Of a stretch of 64,000 bases of DNA, positions 44,668-53,918 are shown one piece after another. The translations under genes were made by a program, and so were the position numbers. The stretch is from Frondihabitans peucedani (GTDB lineage Bacteria; Actinomycetota; Actinomycetes; Actinomycetales; Microbacteriaceae), in the NCBI RefSeq assembly GCF_039537585.1, contig NZ_BAABAU010000003.1, forward strand, positions 186,001-250,000, written 5' to 3'. The notes under the pieces were generated by a model. The model was given only the letters and a program-made list of their open reading frames with translations. It was not told the DNA's origin and ran no database searches. The number at the start of each line of letters is the position of its first letter. The first letter of the stretch is position 1.

Positions 44668-45156
44668 ATGGCCGGCCAGAAGAAGCTCGAAGCGTCCGCG
44701 AAGAAGGCCCTGAAGAAGGCGAAGGAGGCCGTCGGCGAAGCCGAGGCGAAGGCGAAGAAGGCGAGCAAGCAGCGCAGGATCGCCGCGGCCGACCTCCGAT
44801 CCGACCTCCAGAAGACCGTGGCGAAGGCGAAGCTCGAGAAGGCCCAGCTGAAGGACGCGAAGCAGGCGGTCGAGAAGAAGACGGCCGTTCTGAAGAAGAC
44901 GTCGTCGAAGAAGGCGAAGGCGGCCGAGGCTCTGGCCGACGTCCCCACCCCGCCCGCCGCCTCGGCGTCGACGCGCGACCTCCCGCTCCCCCACGAGGTC
45001 ACCGTGGACGTCCCCACCGCCGACGGCCGTTCGGCCGCCGCCGACCTCTCGTCGCTCACGATGATCCAGCTCCGGCACCTGGCACGGGAGAAGAAGATCC
45101 CCGGCTACTCGCGCCTGTCGAAGGCGACGCTGGTGGAGCGTCTGCAGGAGGCCTAG
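44668..45156 (+). CDS. Lys/Ala-rich protein with Rho N-terminal (SAP-like) domain
   Basis: The first 90 of 162 residues are a Lys/Ala-rich helical, histone-H1-like region (KKALKKAKEAVGEAEAKAKK). The last 35 form a Rho_N/SAP-like helix-extended-helix (LTMIQLRHLAREKKIPGYSR, then LSKATLVERL). Such combinations bind DNA or RNA and occur in actinobacterial nucleoid or transcription proteins. Its stop codon overlaps that of the convergent MpaB-like gene. Confidence 0.85.
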   Translation: MAGQKKLEASAKKALKKAKEAVGEAEAKAKKASKQRRIAAADLRSDLQKTVAKAKLEKAQLKDAKQAVEKKTAVLKKTSSKKAKAAEALADVPTPPAASASTRDLPLPHEVTVDVPTADGRSAAADLSSLTMIQLRHLAREKKIPGYSRLSKATLVERLQEA

Positions 45157-46094
45157 GCCGCCGGCTCGTCGACGACGCCGAGCCGGGCCCGCCGCACCTT
45201 GGCCGCCTTGGCTGCCGCCGGCTCCGGCCCGAGCAGCGCGCCGATGCCGGCGAGCATCACGGAGGTGGCCGGCCTCGTCGGCAGCGTGATCGGGCCGAGG
45301 TGCGGCAGCTCCAGGCCGAGCAGCTCGCGGTGCCGCGGCGTCAGCGTGCCGACGGCGCCGTCGAAGAGCACCGGGTAGCCGGCGCGCAGCACGGGGAAGA
45401 GCGGCGGGCGCTTCAAGAACCGCACCACCTCGTCGGTCCGGGCCGAGCGCTCGAGGACCCCGTCGGAGTCGTACGCGTCGAGCTGGGCGCGGAGGGCGGC
45501 GGCCGACCGGGGCGGATCCTGCACGCCCATGAGTTCGCCCGCGATCGCCCACTCGCGGACGTAGGCGTCGGCGCCGCCCGGGATCGGCGTTCCCCACGCC
45601 AGCGCCGTCGCCAGGAACGAGTCGGCGAATGCCAGGTGCACCCACCTCAGGAGCGCCGGATCGTTCGCCGCGTACGGGTGCGTGACGCCGTGCCGGTCGT
45701 CGTAGCTGCCGGTGACCTTCTCGTGGAGCCGGAGCACCCAGTTCGAGGCGTGAGTCGCGGCCTCCTGACTGCCGTACGAGACGGTGAAGATCCAGCGGAT
45801 CGTGCCGGCCAGGCGCCCGAGGGGATCCTCCCGGTAGCGGGAGTGGTCGTGGACACCGGCGAGAGCACCCGGGTGGAGGGCCTGTACGAGGAGCGCCCGC
45901 ACTCCCGCAGGGATCGTCGACATGCCGCCGTGGACCGCCCAGACCGCCGACCCGGGGCCGAAGAAGCCGGGGTCGTCGCCCTTCTCGAGGTCGCTGACCC
46001 ACTCCGGGATGCCCGTCCTCTGGCCGTTGAACGTGTACTGGAGGCGGGCCCGGATCGGTTCGGTGAGCGCCGGGAGGAGCGCGGTGGCTGGCAT
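45153..46094 (-). CDS. MpaB/latex-clearing-protein-like oxygenase (DUF2236)
   Basis: This 313-residue helical protein has the DUF2236 marker VQALHPGALAGVHDHSRY, with the His residues that bind haem in the related rubber oxygenases. Later family segments are WVHLAFADSFLATALAWG and a C-terminal PRHRELLGLELP. Oxygenation of a lipid or isoprenoid would suit the neighbouring acyl-CoA ligases. The called ATG (46092-46094) lies inside a strong hairpin (46085-46115); a GTG further upstream is possible. Confidence 0.85.
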   Translation of the reverse strand: MPATALLPALTEPIRARLQYTFNGQRTGIPEWVSDLEKGDDPGFFGPGSAVWAVHGGMSTIPAGVRALLVQALHPGALAGVHDHSRYREDPLGRLAGTIRWIFTVSYGSQEAATHASNWVLRLHEKVTGSYDDRHGVTHPYAANDPALLRWVHLAFADSFLATALAWGTPIPGGADAYVREWAIAGELMGVQDPPRSAAALRAQLDAYDSDGVLERSARTDEVVRFLKRPPLFPVLRAGYPVLFDGAVGTLTPRHRELLGLELPHLGPITLPTRPATSVMLAGIGALLGPEPAAAKAAKVRRARLGVVDEPAA

Positions 46095-46115
46095 CTGTCC
46101 AGTAGATGCCAGCCA
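46085..46115 (-). promoter_or_regulatory. Hairpin over the start of the MpaB-like gene
   Basis: TGGCTGGCATCT and AGATGCCAGCCA are perfect 12-bp arms around a 7-base spacer. The start codon lies in one arm, so the RNA hairpin would hide the initiation site; as DNA it could be an operator. Confidence 0.6.
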
Positions 46116-46129
46116 CCTGGAGAAGTGCC

Positions 46130-46951
46130 CTACTCTCCCTGTGCCTCGAGAGACACGTCGTGCCACTCGTTCCAGAGGGCCAGGCGCGACTCGTAGTCCT
46201 TCGTCGCGATCTCGAGCGGGGCCGCGCCGAGGAAGATCCGCAGCGGCGGGTTCTCGGCGTCGACGATCTTCAGGATCGGGCCGCGAGTGGCTCCCGGGGT
46301 GCCTCGCTTGGCCGAGACGCTCGGGCGGTTCTTCATCGCCTCGTGCGCCGCCTCGTACGCGGGGAGCTCGTCGCTGTGCTTGGCCGACGGGCCCGCCCAG
46401 TCGGTCGAGAAGCCGCCGGGCTCGATGGTGGTGACCTTGATGCCGAAGCCCTGCACCTCCTGCGCCAGCGACTGCCCGAGAGCCTCGAGCGCCCACTTCG
46501 ACATGTGGTAGGCGCCGATCCCGGGGAAGGCCGAGATCCCGCCGATGCTCGAGACGTTGATGATGTGGCCGGACCCCTGCTCCCGGAGGAACGGCAGCGC
46601 GGCCTGGGTGACCCAGAGGGCGCCGAAGAGGTTCGTCTCGAGCTGCGCGCGGACATCCTGCTCGCTCAGCTCCTCGATCATGCCGAAATGGCCGTAGCCG
46701 GCGTTGTTGATGACGATGTCGAGCCGTCCGAAGCGCTCGTGCGCGGCCTTCACCGCTTCGAAATCGGCCTCGCGGTCGTCGACGTCGAGCTGCAGCACCA
46801 GGAGGGTGTCCGGGTACTGCTCGGCCAGATCGTCGAGCGCCTCGGGCCTCCTGGCGGTCGCCGCCACGCTGTCGCCGCGCTCGAGGGCGGCCTCCGTCCA
46901 CTCGCGGCCGAAGCCCTTGGACGCTCCTGTGATGAACCAGACCCTGCTCAT
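46130..46951 (-). CDS. Short-chain dehydrogenase/reductase
   Basis: A 273-residue classical SDR with nucleotide motif TGASKGFG (residues 8-15), DVDDREADF, INNAGYG, active-site Ser in NVSSIGG, and the YHMSK catalytic pair near residue 150. A GAGAGAGGAACA site precedes the ATG. It is divergent from FadD paralogue 2 and lies beside the MpaB-like gene. It is probably a ketone/alcohol oxidoreductase on a lipid-like substrate. Confidence 0.92.
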   Translation of the reverse strand: MSRVWFITGASKGFGREWTEAALERGDSVAATARRPEALDDLAEQYPDTLLVLQLDVDDREADFEAVKAAHERFGRLDIVINNAGYGHFGMIEELSEQDVRAQLETNLFGALWVTQAALPFLREQGSGHIINVSSIGGISAFPGIGAYHMSKWALEALGQSLAQEVQGFGIKVTTIEPGGFSTDWAGPSAKHSDELPAYEAAHEAMKNRPSVSAKRGTPGATRGPILKIVDAENPPLRIFLGAAPLEIATKDYESRLALWNEWHDVSLEAQGE

Positions 46952-47036
46952 GCGGTGTTCCTCTCTCGTGATGATCCCGGATCAGCCAACTCCCCGGCTG
47001 GCCGGGACGCACGAGAACTTGCGCTGGCGAACCTCC

Positions 47037-47042
47037 TAGAGT
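47037..47042 (+). promoter_or_regulatory. -10 element for FadD paralogue 2, probably leaderless
   Basis: TAGAGT ends 6 bases before the GTG at 47049 and no ribosome-binding site intervenes. Confidence 0.45.
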
Positions 47043-47048
47043 GGTGAG

Positions 47049-48731
47049 GTGACCATCGACACCGAACGTCCCTGGCTGGCCTCCTACGCTCCGGGCATCC
47101 CCCACGACATCGAGCCCGCCACCGGCTCGCTGATCGACCTCGTACGACTCACCGCCGAGAAGTACCCGAAGGCGACGGCGCTGGAGTACTTCGGCGCCGA
47201 GACCAGCTACGAGAGCATGGTCGAGCAGATCCAGCGCGCCGCCGAGGGCCTCCGCGCGCTCGGCGTCTCGAAGGGCGACACCGTCGCCCTGATCCTGCCG
47301 AACTGCCCCCAGCACGTCGTCGCGTTCTACGCGGTCCTGCGTCTCGGCGCGATCGTCGTCGAGCACAACCCGCTCTACACGCCGCGCGAGCTGCAGCACC
47401 AGTTCGAAGACCACGGGGCCCGCTTCGCGATCGCCTGGGACAAGGTGGTGAAGACGATCCAGGGCTTCCCCGCCGAGGTGCCGATCGACGGCATCGTCTC
47501 CGTCGACGTCACGAAGGCCATGCCGCTGTCGATGCGGATCCAGCTGCGACTGCCGGTCAAGAAGGCCCGCGAGTCGCGTGACCGCCTGACCACGCAGGTC
47601 ACCGGCACGACGCCGTGGGAGAAGATCGCAGGATCGTCCAGGATCGTCGCGTCGCACCCCCGCCCCGCCACCGACGACCTCGCGCTGATCCAGTACACCT
47701 CGGGCACGACCGGCAGCCCCAAGGGCGCGATGCTGTCGCACGGCAACCTGATGTCGAACGCCGCGCAGTGCCAGGCCTGGATCCCGCAGATCAAGGAGGG
47801 CTCGAGCGTCGTCTACGCGATCCTGCCCATGTTCCACGCGTACGGGCTGACGCTCTGCCTCACCTTCGCCATGCGCATGGGCGCCCGCCTGGTGCTCTTC
47901 CCCGCCTTCGAGCCGTCGCTCGTGCTGACCGCGATGAAGAAGCACCCGCCGACATTCCTCCCGGCCGTGCCGCCGATCTACCAGCGCCTCCAGCGCGCCG
48001 CCGACGACGCTGGGGTGTCGCTGAAGGGCATCGACATCGCGATCTCAGGAGCCATGCCGCTCTCGGCCGCGGTCGTCGAGCCGTGGGAGGAGCGCTCCGG
48101 CGGCTGGCTCATCGAGGGCTACGGCCTGAGCGAGACCTCGCCGGTCCTGATGGCCAACCCGGTGTCGGACGCGAGGCGCGCCGGCACGGTGGGGCTGCCG
48201 TTCCCGTCGACCGAGGCCCGCGCCGTCGACCCCGACGACCCGACCAGAGACGTGCCGCGCGGCGAGCCCGGCGAGCTGCTCGTGCGTGGCCCGCAGGTGT
48301 TCTCCGGCTACTACCACCGCCCCGAGGAGACCGCCGAGGTGCTGATCGAGGGCGGCTGGTTCCGCACCGGCGACATCGTCACCATCTCGGACGACGGCTT
48401 CGTCGCGATCGTCGACCGGATCAAAGACCTCATCATCACCGGCGGCTTCAACGTGTCGCCCTCCGAGGTCGAGGACACGCTGCGCCAGTTCGACGGCGTC
48501 GAGGACGTCGCGGTGGTCGGACTCCCGAGCGCGTCGGGCGAGCAGGTCGTGGCCGCGGTCGTCGTCGAGAAGGGCGTCGAGCTCGACCAGTCGGCGCTCC
48601 GCGAGTTCGCGCGCGAGAACCTCGCCGCCTACAAGGTGCCGCGCCGGATCGTCGTCGTGAACGAACTCCCGAAGAGCCTCATCGGCAAGGTCATCCGCCG
48701 GAAGGTCAAGGAGCAGCTGCAGAAGAAGTGA
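47049..48731 (+). CDS. Long-chain fatty-acid--CoA ligase (FadD-type), paralogue 2
   Basis: The 560-residue adenylating enzyme has the P-loop YTSGTTGSPKG, GYGLSETSP, GGWFRTGDIV and the C-terminal lysine in LIGKVIRRK. The GTG start gives MTIDTERPWLASYAPG, matching the other paralogue's N-terminus. The two share long identical runs such as LPNCPQHVVAFYA and probably arose by duplication with divergence in chain preference. It overlaps the convergent hydrolase gene by 26 bases. Confidence 0.93.
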   Translation: MTIDTERPWLASYAPGIPHDIEPATGSLIDLVRLTAEKYPKATALEYFGAETSYESMVEQIQRAAEGLRALGVSKGDTVALILPNCPQHVVAFYAVLRLGAIVVEHNPLYTPRELQHQFEDHGARFAIAWDKVVKTIQGFPAEVPIDGIVSVDVTKAMPLSMRIQLRLPVKKARESRDRLTTQVTGTTPWEKIAGSSRIVASHPRPATDDLALIQYTSGTTGSPKGAMLSHGNLMSNAAQCQAWIPQIKEGSSVVYAILPMFHAYGLTLCLTFAMRMGARLVLFPAFEPSLVLTAMKKHPPTFLPAVPPIYQRLQRAADDAGVSLKGIDIAISGAMPLSAAVVEPWEERSGGWLIEGYGLSETSPVLMANPVSDARRAGTVGLPFPSTEARAVDPDDPTRDVPRGEPGELLVRGPQVFSGYYHRPEETAEVLIEGGWFRTGDIVTISDDGFVAIVDRIKDLIITGGFNVSPSEVEDTLRQFDGVEDVAVVGLPSASGEQVVAAVVVEKGVELDQSALREFARENLAAYKVPRRIVVVNELPKSLIGKVIRRKVKEQLQKK

Positions 48732-49302
48732 CCCCGAGGTGCTCGGCGACCGCGTCGTAGACGCGCTGCTGAGCCGCGAGCGACTCCCGCCAGCCTCCGG
48801 GCACGAGCAGGCCGTGGTCGCCTCCCGGGACAGTCACGACGCGGGCGTCCGTTCCCTCGAGGCGCTCCGGACGCCAGAGGTCATCGGCCTCGCCGCCAAC
48901 CACGAGGTCGTCGCGGGTGGCGGCTGCGAGTGCCTGTGCGACCGGCTCGTCGGTCAGGATCGGCGTGAGCCACACGCCCCGCACGCCCTCGCGCCCCGCC
49001 CACGGCGCAGCCAGGGTCCCGAACGACTTCGCCACGACGAGCCTGCGGCCGGCCCCGGGAGTCGACGGCTCCGCCGCAGAGAATCCGTCCTCGACGGAGC
49101 GCTCCACGAACTCGACGGGCGTGACATCGGCTCCGCCGCCCTCACCCCAGGTCGCGACGCGGACCTGCCACCCGGCCCCCTCGAGGAGCCGAGCGCACCA
49201 GTAGAGGAGCGGTGCCTGAGCGGTGTAGCCGGAGCCGGGCAGGATCAGGGCCACGTCGGCCGAACCCTGGCCGGCGACCGTCTTCCAGGTCGTCGCGATC
49301 AT
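48706..49302 (-). CDS. Small alpha/beta-hydrolase-like protein
   Basis: The 198-residue protein has DVALILPGSGYTAQAPLLYW (oxyanion region), VVAKSFGTLAAPW (nucleophile elbow with Ser, reduced from GxSxG to AKSFGT) and a C-terminal GGDHGLLVPGGW with the likely catalytic His. It could be a small esterase or thioesterase. It follows the SRPBCC gene by 9 bases and is the last of a four-gene operon starting at 52228. Confidence 0.8.
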   Translation of the reverse strand: MIATTWKTVAGQGSADVALILPGSGYTAQAPLLYWCARLLEGAGWQVRVATWGEGGGADVTPVEFVERSVEDGFSAAEPSTPGAGRRLVVAKSFGTLAAPWAGREGVRGVWLTPILTDEPVAQALAAATRDDLVVGGEADDLWRPERLEGTDARVVTVPGGDHGLLVPGGWRESLAAQQRVYDAVAEHLGVTSSAAAP

Positions 49303-49311
49303 GCCGGAACG

Positions 49312-49752
49312 CTACTCCGCCGCGCCGCCCTCGACCAGCCAGGCGAGCCGCTGCAGGGCCTCGCGGTTGCGGACGTTCAGCACCGGCTCCATCAGGAGCG
49401 GCGGCACGAGTGTGCCGGGCCCCGACCTCGCGTACTCGGTCATCGTGACGAAGCAGCCGCCGGAGCGATCCTGCACCTCGATGGTGACGTCGGCCTCGCC
49501 GAGCGGCCAGCCGCGGGCGACGAACTCGGCCCGGACGGGCGGGCTCCAGTCGACGACGGAGGTGGAGTCGTCGATCACGACGGGCCAGACGCCGAACGAG
49601 TGGTGGATCTTCGAGTCGACAGCGGGCCACGCCTCTTCGACGTCGCGGATGCGCGAGGCACCGACGACCCAGCTCGGGAAGAGCCAGCCGTTGGCGAGGA
49701 CGGCGAACACCTCGTCGGGGGTCGCTTCGATGAATCGGTGGATGGTCGACAT
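49312..49752 (-). CDS. SRPBCC family lipid/polyketide-binding protein
   Basis: A 146-residue helix-grip protein with STIHRFIEATPDEVFAVLANGW at the N-terminus, split by the conserved ASRIRDVEEAW. The mid-strand has HSFGVWPVVIDDST, and the C-terminal helix is LQRLAWLVEGG. These folds hold large hydrophobic ligands or act as aromatase/cyclase partners. The start shares a base with the stop of the FAD oxidoreductase (TGATG), so the two are co-translated. Confidence 0.88.
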   Translation of the reverse strand: MSTIHRFIEATPDEVFAVLANGWLFPSWVVGASRIRDVEEAWPAVDSKIHHSFGVWPVVIDDSTSVVDWSPPVRAEFVARGWPLGEADVTIEVQDRSGGCFVTMTEYARSGPGTLVPPLLMEPVLNVRNREALQRLAWLVEGGAAE

Positions 49753-51215
49753 CAGACTCCTCCTTCGGATTCGGGCGAGAGGTCGGGAAGGCTGTGGATT
49801 CCGAACTCGTGGCGCAGGGCGCTCCGCGCGGCGTAGGCCCCGCCGAGGCCGTGCACGCTCGGGCCGGGCGGCGCCGACGAGGAGCCGAGGTAGACGCCCT
49901 TCGCCGGAGTGCGCCACGGCTCGACGTCGACGACCGGACGGGCGATGAGCTGCTTGACGCTGGGGGCGCCGCTCGCGATGTCGCCGCCGATGTAGTTCGG
50001 GTCGTAGTTCTCGAGGTCCTTGGCGGTGCGAGCGGACGAGGCCAGGATCGTGTCGCGGAACCCGGGCGCGTACCGCTCGATCTCGCGGATGATGACGTCG
50101 GTCTGGTCGATGTCGGAGTCGCGCGGCACGTGCGTGTAGGCCCAGAGCGTGGCCTGCCCCTCCGGTGCCCGGGTGGGGTCGATGGCGCTCTGCTGCACGG
50201 CGAGGACGAACGGGTCCTCTGCGTGGCGACCGCGGGCCACCTCGCGCTCGGCGGCGGCCACCCGTTCGCGCGAGCCGCCGAGGTGGACGGTCGGCGACCC
50301 GGCGATCTCGGGGTTCTTCCACGGCACGGGCTCCGACAGGGCGAAGTCGACCTTCGACGCCGCGTTCCCGTACTGGAACCGCCGGAGCGCCCGGGAGTAC
50401 CAGGCGGGGAAGCGGTCGCCCGCGATGTCGGCCATCGCCCGGGCGCTCACGTCGAACACCGCCGCCCGAGGCGAGCCCAGCTGGTCGAGCGAGGTCACCT
50501 CGACGCCGGTCTCGATGACGCCGCCGTGCGCCCGGACGTCGTCGGCCATGGCGTCGACGATGCTCTGGCTGCCTCCGCGCGGGACCGGCCAGCCTCGCGC
50601 GTGCGCGTGCACGGCGAGTGCGAGCCCGGCGGCTGCGGCGGACAGGCTCGGCATCGGCCGGATCGCGTGCGCCATCACGCCCGCGAGCATCGCAGGCGCC
50701 TCCTCGCCGCGCCACCGCTCGTTCCACCAGGGGCCGCCCTGATCGAGCATGGCGAGGCCGAACAGGGCGATCGTCGCCGGGTGCCTCGGCACCTGCAGCA
50801 GCGACGAGAGGCTGAACTGCGCCAGCTCCGCGTCGCGCTCGACCAGGTCGCGGAAGAGCGTGTCGTACGACCGGCCGTCGCGGCCGAGGCGCGCCACGGT
50901 CCGGTCGAGGTCGCGGAACGCGATGCCGGCGCGGCCGTCGGGCAGAGGGTGCGCGTAGGAGATGTCCGGGGTGAGCATCTCGATCCTGCGCTCGAGCCCG
51001 AAGGAGCGGAAGAACCCGGAGACCGCGCCCATCGGGTGGACGGCCGAGCAGATGTCGTGCAGGAAGCCGGGGAGGGTCAGCTCGGCGGTACGGGCGCCGC
51101 CGCCGATCGTGTCCGCCTTCTCGAGCACGCGCACGGAGAGTCCGGCGCGGGCGAGCACGACGGCCGCCGCGAGCCCGTTCGGGCCCGCGCCGACGACGAC
51201 GGCGTCGTCGGTCAT
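49752..51215 (-). CDS. FAD-dependent oxidoreductase (phytoene desaturase-like)
   Basis: The 487-residue protein begins with the dinucleotide motif [20 protein letters not shown]. It continues with the GG..R motif ([13 protein letters not shown]), [11 protein letters not shown], and a C-terminal FAD motif [20 protein letters not shown]. It belongs to the amine oxidase/carotenoid desaturase/isomerase superfamily but lies next to no phytoene synthase gene. Its SDR and SRPBCC partners suggest a desaturation or isomerisation step on a lipid or polyketide-like compound. Confidence 0.9.
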   Translation of the reverse strand: MTDDAVVVGAGPNGLAAAVVLARAGLSVRVLEKADTIGGGARTAELTLPGFLHDICSAVHPMGAVSGFFRSFGLERRIEMLTPDISYAHPLPDGRAGIAFRDLDRTVARLGRDGRSYDTLFRDLVERDAELAQFSLSSLLQVPRHPATIALFGLAMLDQGGPWWNERWRGEEAPAMLAGVMAHAIRPMPSLSAAAAGLALAVHAHARGWPVPRGGSQSIVDAMADDVRAHGGVIETGVEVTSLDQLGSPRAAVFDVSARAMADIAGDRFPAWYSRALRRFQYGNAASKVDFALSEPVPWKNPEIAGSPTVHLGGSRERVAAAEREVARGRHAEDPFVLAVQQSAIDPTRAPEGQATLWAYTHVPRDSDIDQTDVIIREIERYAPGFRDTILASSARTAKDLENYDPNYIGGDIASGAPSVKQLIARPVVDVEPWRTPAKGVYLGSSSAPPGPSVHGLGGAYAARSALRHEFGIHSLPDLSPESEGGV

Positions 51216-52228
51216 CGCCGCCGGAGTCCGGCCGTGAGGGCTGCGACGCCGCCCAGCAGGGCGCCGGCCGCGGCCGCGTAGCTGACGCGCCGGTGCTGGG
51301 TGTACCAGATCTGCGGGCTGGTCTCCTTGGCCTTGTCGCTGAAGATGCCCCGCGACCCGTGGTCGCCCTCGACGGGCGCGTAGAGGTTGTCGGGCAGCAT
51401 CGGCTGCTTCTTGTCGGGCGCCTGCTGCCCCGAGTACCCGGTCTTGGCCAGGTACACGTCGAGGAACGGGGCGACGAAGCGGTTGCCGAGGACGGTCATG
51501 ACCGTGGGCTCCCCGATCCAGCTGCGGCGACGCGGGTGGTCGGCCACGTCGGCGACGGCGCGGGCGCACGTCTCGGGCTGGAAGATCGTGGGCACCGGCT
51601 GCGGGTGGTGCGGCAGCTGCGACTTCACCCAGTTGAACTGGATGGTGTTCATCGCCGGCATGTCGACCTGCGAGATCTTCACGTTGCTCTTGTTGTGGAG
51701 CAGCTCCGTCGTCACCGACTCGGTGAACCCGGTGATCGCGTGCTTCGAGGCGCAGTAGGCGGCCTGCAGCGGGATGCCGCGGTGCGCGAGTGCGGAGCCG
51801 ATCTGGATGACGTGGCCGCTGTCGCGCGGCACCATGCGCTTGAGGGCCGCGCGCGTCCCGTTCACGAAGCCGAAGAAGTTGACCTGGGTCGCCCGCTCGA
51901 AGTCGCCCGGCTCGGTGGTCAGGAACTCGCCGAAGACGCCGACCATGGCGTCGTTCACCCAGAGGTCGATCGGGCCGAGCTCCTCCTCGACGCGCGTGGC
52001 GGCCGCCTCGACGGCGGCGTCGTCGGACACGTCCGTCGAGATCGGCAGGGCGCGCCTGCCCGCCTCGGTGACGTCGCGCGCGGCCCCCGCGAGGCCCTCC
52101 TCGCCTCGGGCGAGGATCGCGACATCCCAGCCCCGGGCGGCGAGTTCGCGGACGATGGCCCGCCCGAGTCCGGCGGTCCCTCCGGTGACGACGGCGATCC
52201 TGTCAGGCACGTGGCTCTTCGATGGCAT
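51212..52228 (-). CDS. Membrane-tailed short-chain dehydrogenase
   Basis: This 338-residue SDR has [14 protein letters not shown] (residues 13-26), [13 protein letters not shown] and the YCASKHAI active site. A 40-residue C-terminal extension follows, ending in a hydrophobic helix ([18 protein letters not shown]) that should anchor it to the membrane. It is first in the operon, with the stop overlapping the oxidoreductase ATG by 4 bases. The [16 protein letters not shown] segment replaces the usual NVSS, with Ser conserved. Confidence 0.9.
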   Translation of the reverse strand: MPSKSHVPDRIAVVTGGTAGLGRAIVRELAARGWDVAILARGEEGLAGAARDVTEAGRRALPISTDVSDDAAVEAAATRVEEELGPIDLWVNDAMVGVFGEFLTTEPGDFERATQVNFFGFVNGTRAALKRMVPRDSGHVIQIGSALAHRGIPLQAAYCASKHAITGFTESVTTELLHNKSNVKISQVDMPAMNTIQFNWVKSQLPHHPQPVPTIFQPETCARAVADVADHPRRRSWIGEPTVMTVLGNRFVAPFLDVYLAKTGYSGQQAPDKKQPMLPDNLYAPVEGDHGSRGIFSDKAKETSPQIWYTQHRRVSYAAAAGALLGGVAALTAGLRRR

Positions 52229-52400
52229 TCGGCTCCTCAGCTCGGACGGCCGCGCTCGGCGGCCGAGTGGCCCACGCTAGTCGCGCCACGCTCCACATGT
52301 GCTTCCGCGCCGTGCACACGGCGTACCCCGCTACGAGGTAATCTCATACCGCTGGCCCGGTTCCCTGACCCCGGATCGAGCCCGGAGACGTAGGAGAAAA

Positions 52401-52721
52401 ATGGGATCCCTGATCTATGGCTCGACCGCCATCGAGATCGAATTCGAAGATCGCACCCTCGAGCACCTTCAGATCGTCATCGCGACGAAGCTGCGCCGGC
52501 GCGAATCGTTCTTCTTCTCCTGGCGCGACCCGCAGAAGGTCGGCGACGGCCGCTCGAGTCTCTGGATGGACGCCAGCATCCCGCTGTACTTCAAGTACAA
52601 CGGCGGGCGCGTGCCGACCATCAGCCGGTCGTGGCTCGCCGAGCTCACCAACAGCGCCAACAGCTCGTCCGGCCTGGTGCTCACCGACGAGCCCGCGCTC
52701 GACAACAGCGCCAAGCCCTAG
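52401..52721 (+). CDS. Small Microbacteriaceae-type protein (DUF7882-like)
   Basis: The 106-residue protein is preceded by a strong TAGGAGAAAA site and starts MGSLIYGSTAIEIEFEDRTL. The conserved block runs through HLQIVIATKLRRRESFFFSW, SSLWMDASIPLYFKYNGG and TISRSWLAELTNSANSSSGL. Homologues in Microbacteriaceae are often mislabelled 'ATP-dependent DNA ligase' although they are far too short for a ligase. The function is unknown; a soluble adaptor fold is likely. The ATG at 52401 is chosen for the ribosome-binding site. Confidence 0.85.
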   Translation: MGSLIYGSTAIEIEFEDRTLEHLQIVIATKLRRRESFFFSWRDPQKVGDGRSSLWMDASIPLYFKYNGGRVPTISRSWLAELTNSANSSSGLVLTDEPALDNSAKP

Positions 52722-52745
52722 GCGCGGCGGCGACGGGAGCCGGCG

Positions 52746-53138
52746 CTAGGCGCGGGCTGCCCTCCGGCGCTTCGCCAACAGGATCGCGAGGGCACGCCAA
52801 CCGATCAGGAAGACCGCCAGCACGACCGTCGCCACGATCACGAAGCTCACGGCGACGCCCTGGTCGCTCGAGTGGCGGAGCAGCATGCCGACCAGCACGG
52901 TCACGACCGTCACCACGGCGCCCGACAGCACCGTGACGAAGGGCCAGCGGAAGCCGACCAGCACGAGCCAGCCCAGCACGAGCCCGGAGACGAACGGCCA
53001 GGCGGTCGTCAGGATGCCGGTCAGCGCGTCGGACTCGTCGTGACTCCGCCGCCCGATCAGGACGAACGCGAGCACGAGCACGAGGTCGAGAACGAACGAC
53101 CACCACGGCGTCCTGCCGAACACGGTCTTGGGGATCAC
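52746..53138 (-). CDS. DUF3054 membrane protein
   Basis: The 130-residue protein has four hydrophobic helices, the typical DUF3054 plan. Visible segments are LDLVLVLAFVLIGRRSHDES after the first helix, then GLVLGWLVLVGFRWPF and FVIVATVVLAVFLIGWRAL. The function of the family is unknown. The GTG start overlaps the upstream stop (GTGA), so it is co-translated with the 53135-53800 gene. Confidence 0.85.
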   Translation of the reverse strand: MIPKTVFGRTPWWSFVLDLVLVLAFVLIGRRSHDESDALTGILTTAWPFVSGLVLGWLVLVGFRWPFVTVLSGAVVTVVTVLVGMLLRHSSDQGVAVSFVIVATVVLAVFLIGWRALAILLAKRRRAARA

Positions 53139-53800
53139 GAGCGCGACCTCGGATTCTCGAGGGCCTGCGAGAGCTCGCGGAGCAGCTCGTCGATCTGCGG
53201 CTCGACCAGGCGGTCGACAGCGTCGGCGATGCGGCGGCGGTGCTCCACCAGGGCCAGGCACACGGTGGTGCCGACCGTCCGCGCGTGGTCGTCGGCCAGT
53301 TCGAGTTCTCGGCGCAAGGCTGCCTTCGCTTCGTCGGAGTAGGTGGTGGGCGGCGCAGGATCGGCCGGCACCTCGGCGGGCTCCACCGAGCGGCGGTCCT
53401 CCTCGGCGAGCTCCTGCAGAGTGAAGAGAAACGGCTGCCCGGGCTCCGGCTCGGGATCGATCTCGAGCCCCTGGAACTCCAGAGCCAGGCCCTCGTCGGG
53501 GCGGTAGCCGTGGTGGTGGTCGGGATGCGCCCTGGCGAGCTCACGGCTGACCATCGGGAGGTTCCTCGCCGTGTACTCGTCGACCGCCTCGTCGACGATG
53601 ACGCGCATCCTGCTCAGGAGAGCGTGCTGGACCGCGTGCGGGACGTCGTGGTCGAACCCGGCGGCCGTGGCGACCGGCGACCCGAGGCAGAGGCGGCAGA
53701 CACGAGTGCGGGCCTTCGAGGTGCCGAGCTGCCACCTCGGGAGCCAGCGCAGGAAGGCGTCGACGGACGAGCGCACGCGCCCCTCGATCGAATCGGCCAT
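53135..53800 (-). CDS. Hypothetical protein with CxxC pair
   Basis: A 221-residue mostly helical protein. The N-terminal third includes VCRLCLGSP (a possible metal-binding CxxC) and DHDVPHAVQHALLSRMR. An acidic/Pro-rich stretch (about residues 110-155) follows, then a long charged helix (EAKAALRRELELADDHA and onward). No enzyme motif is evident. It shares a translational overlap with the DUF3054 gene, which points to joint function. I do not recognise the family. Confidence 0.7.
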   Translation of the reverse strand: MADSIEGRVRSSVDAFLRWLPRWQLGTSKARTRVCRLCLGSPVATAAGFDHDVPHAVQHALLSRMRVIVDEAVDEYTARNLPMVSRELARAHPDHHHGYRPDEGLALEFQGLEIDPEPEPGQPFLFTLQELAEEDRRSVEPAEVPADPAPPTTYSDEAKAALRRELELADDHARTVGTTVCLALVEHRRRIADAVDRLVEPQIDELLRELSQALENPRSRS

Positions 53801-53918
53801 GCCTCATTTTAGGTCGCCCGGGGTCGGAATCCTGGGTCCCCGCGCCGGATCCGGGGGTAGCTTGCAGGCGAGACGGGCGCCGGTGGCGACCCGCAGCACC
53901 GACGACGAGGAGCACCCC

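Noticed and set aside
42857-48731. Fatty-acid ligase pair as part of a nonribosomal or polyketide cluster
   Set aside because: No carrier protein, condensation or ketosynthase domain is encoded in the window.
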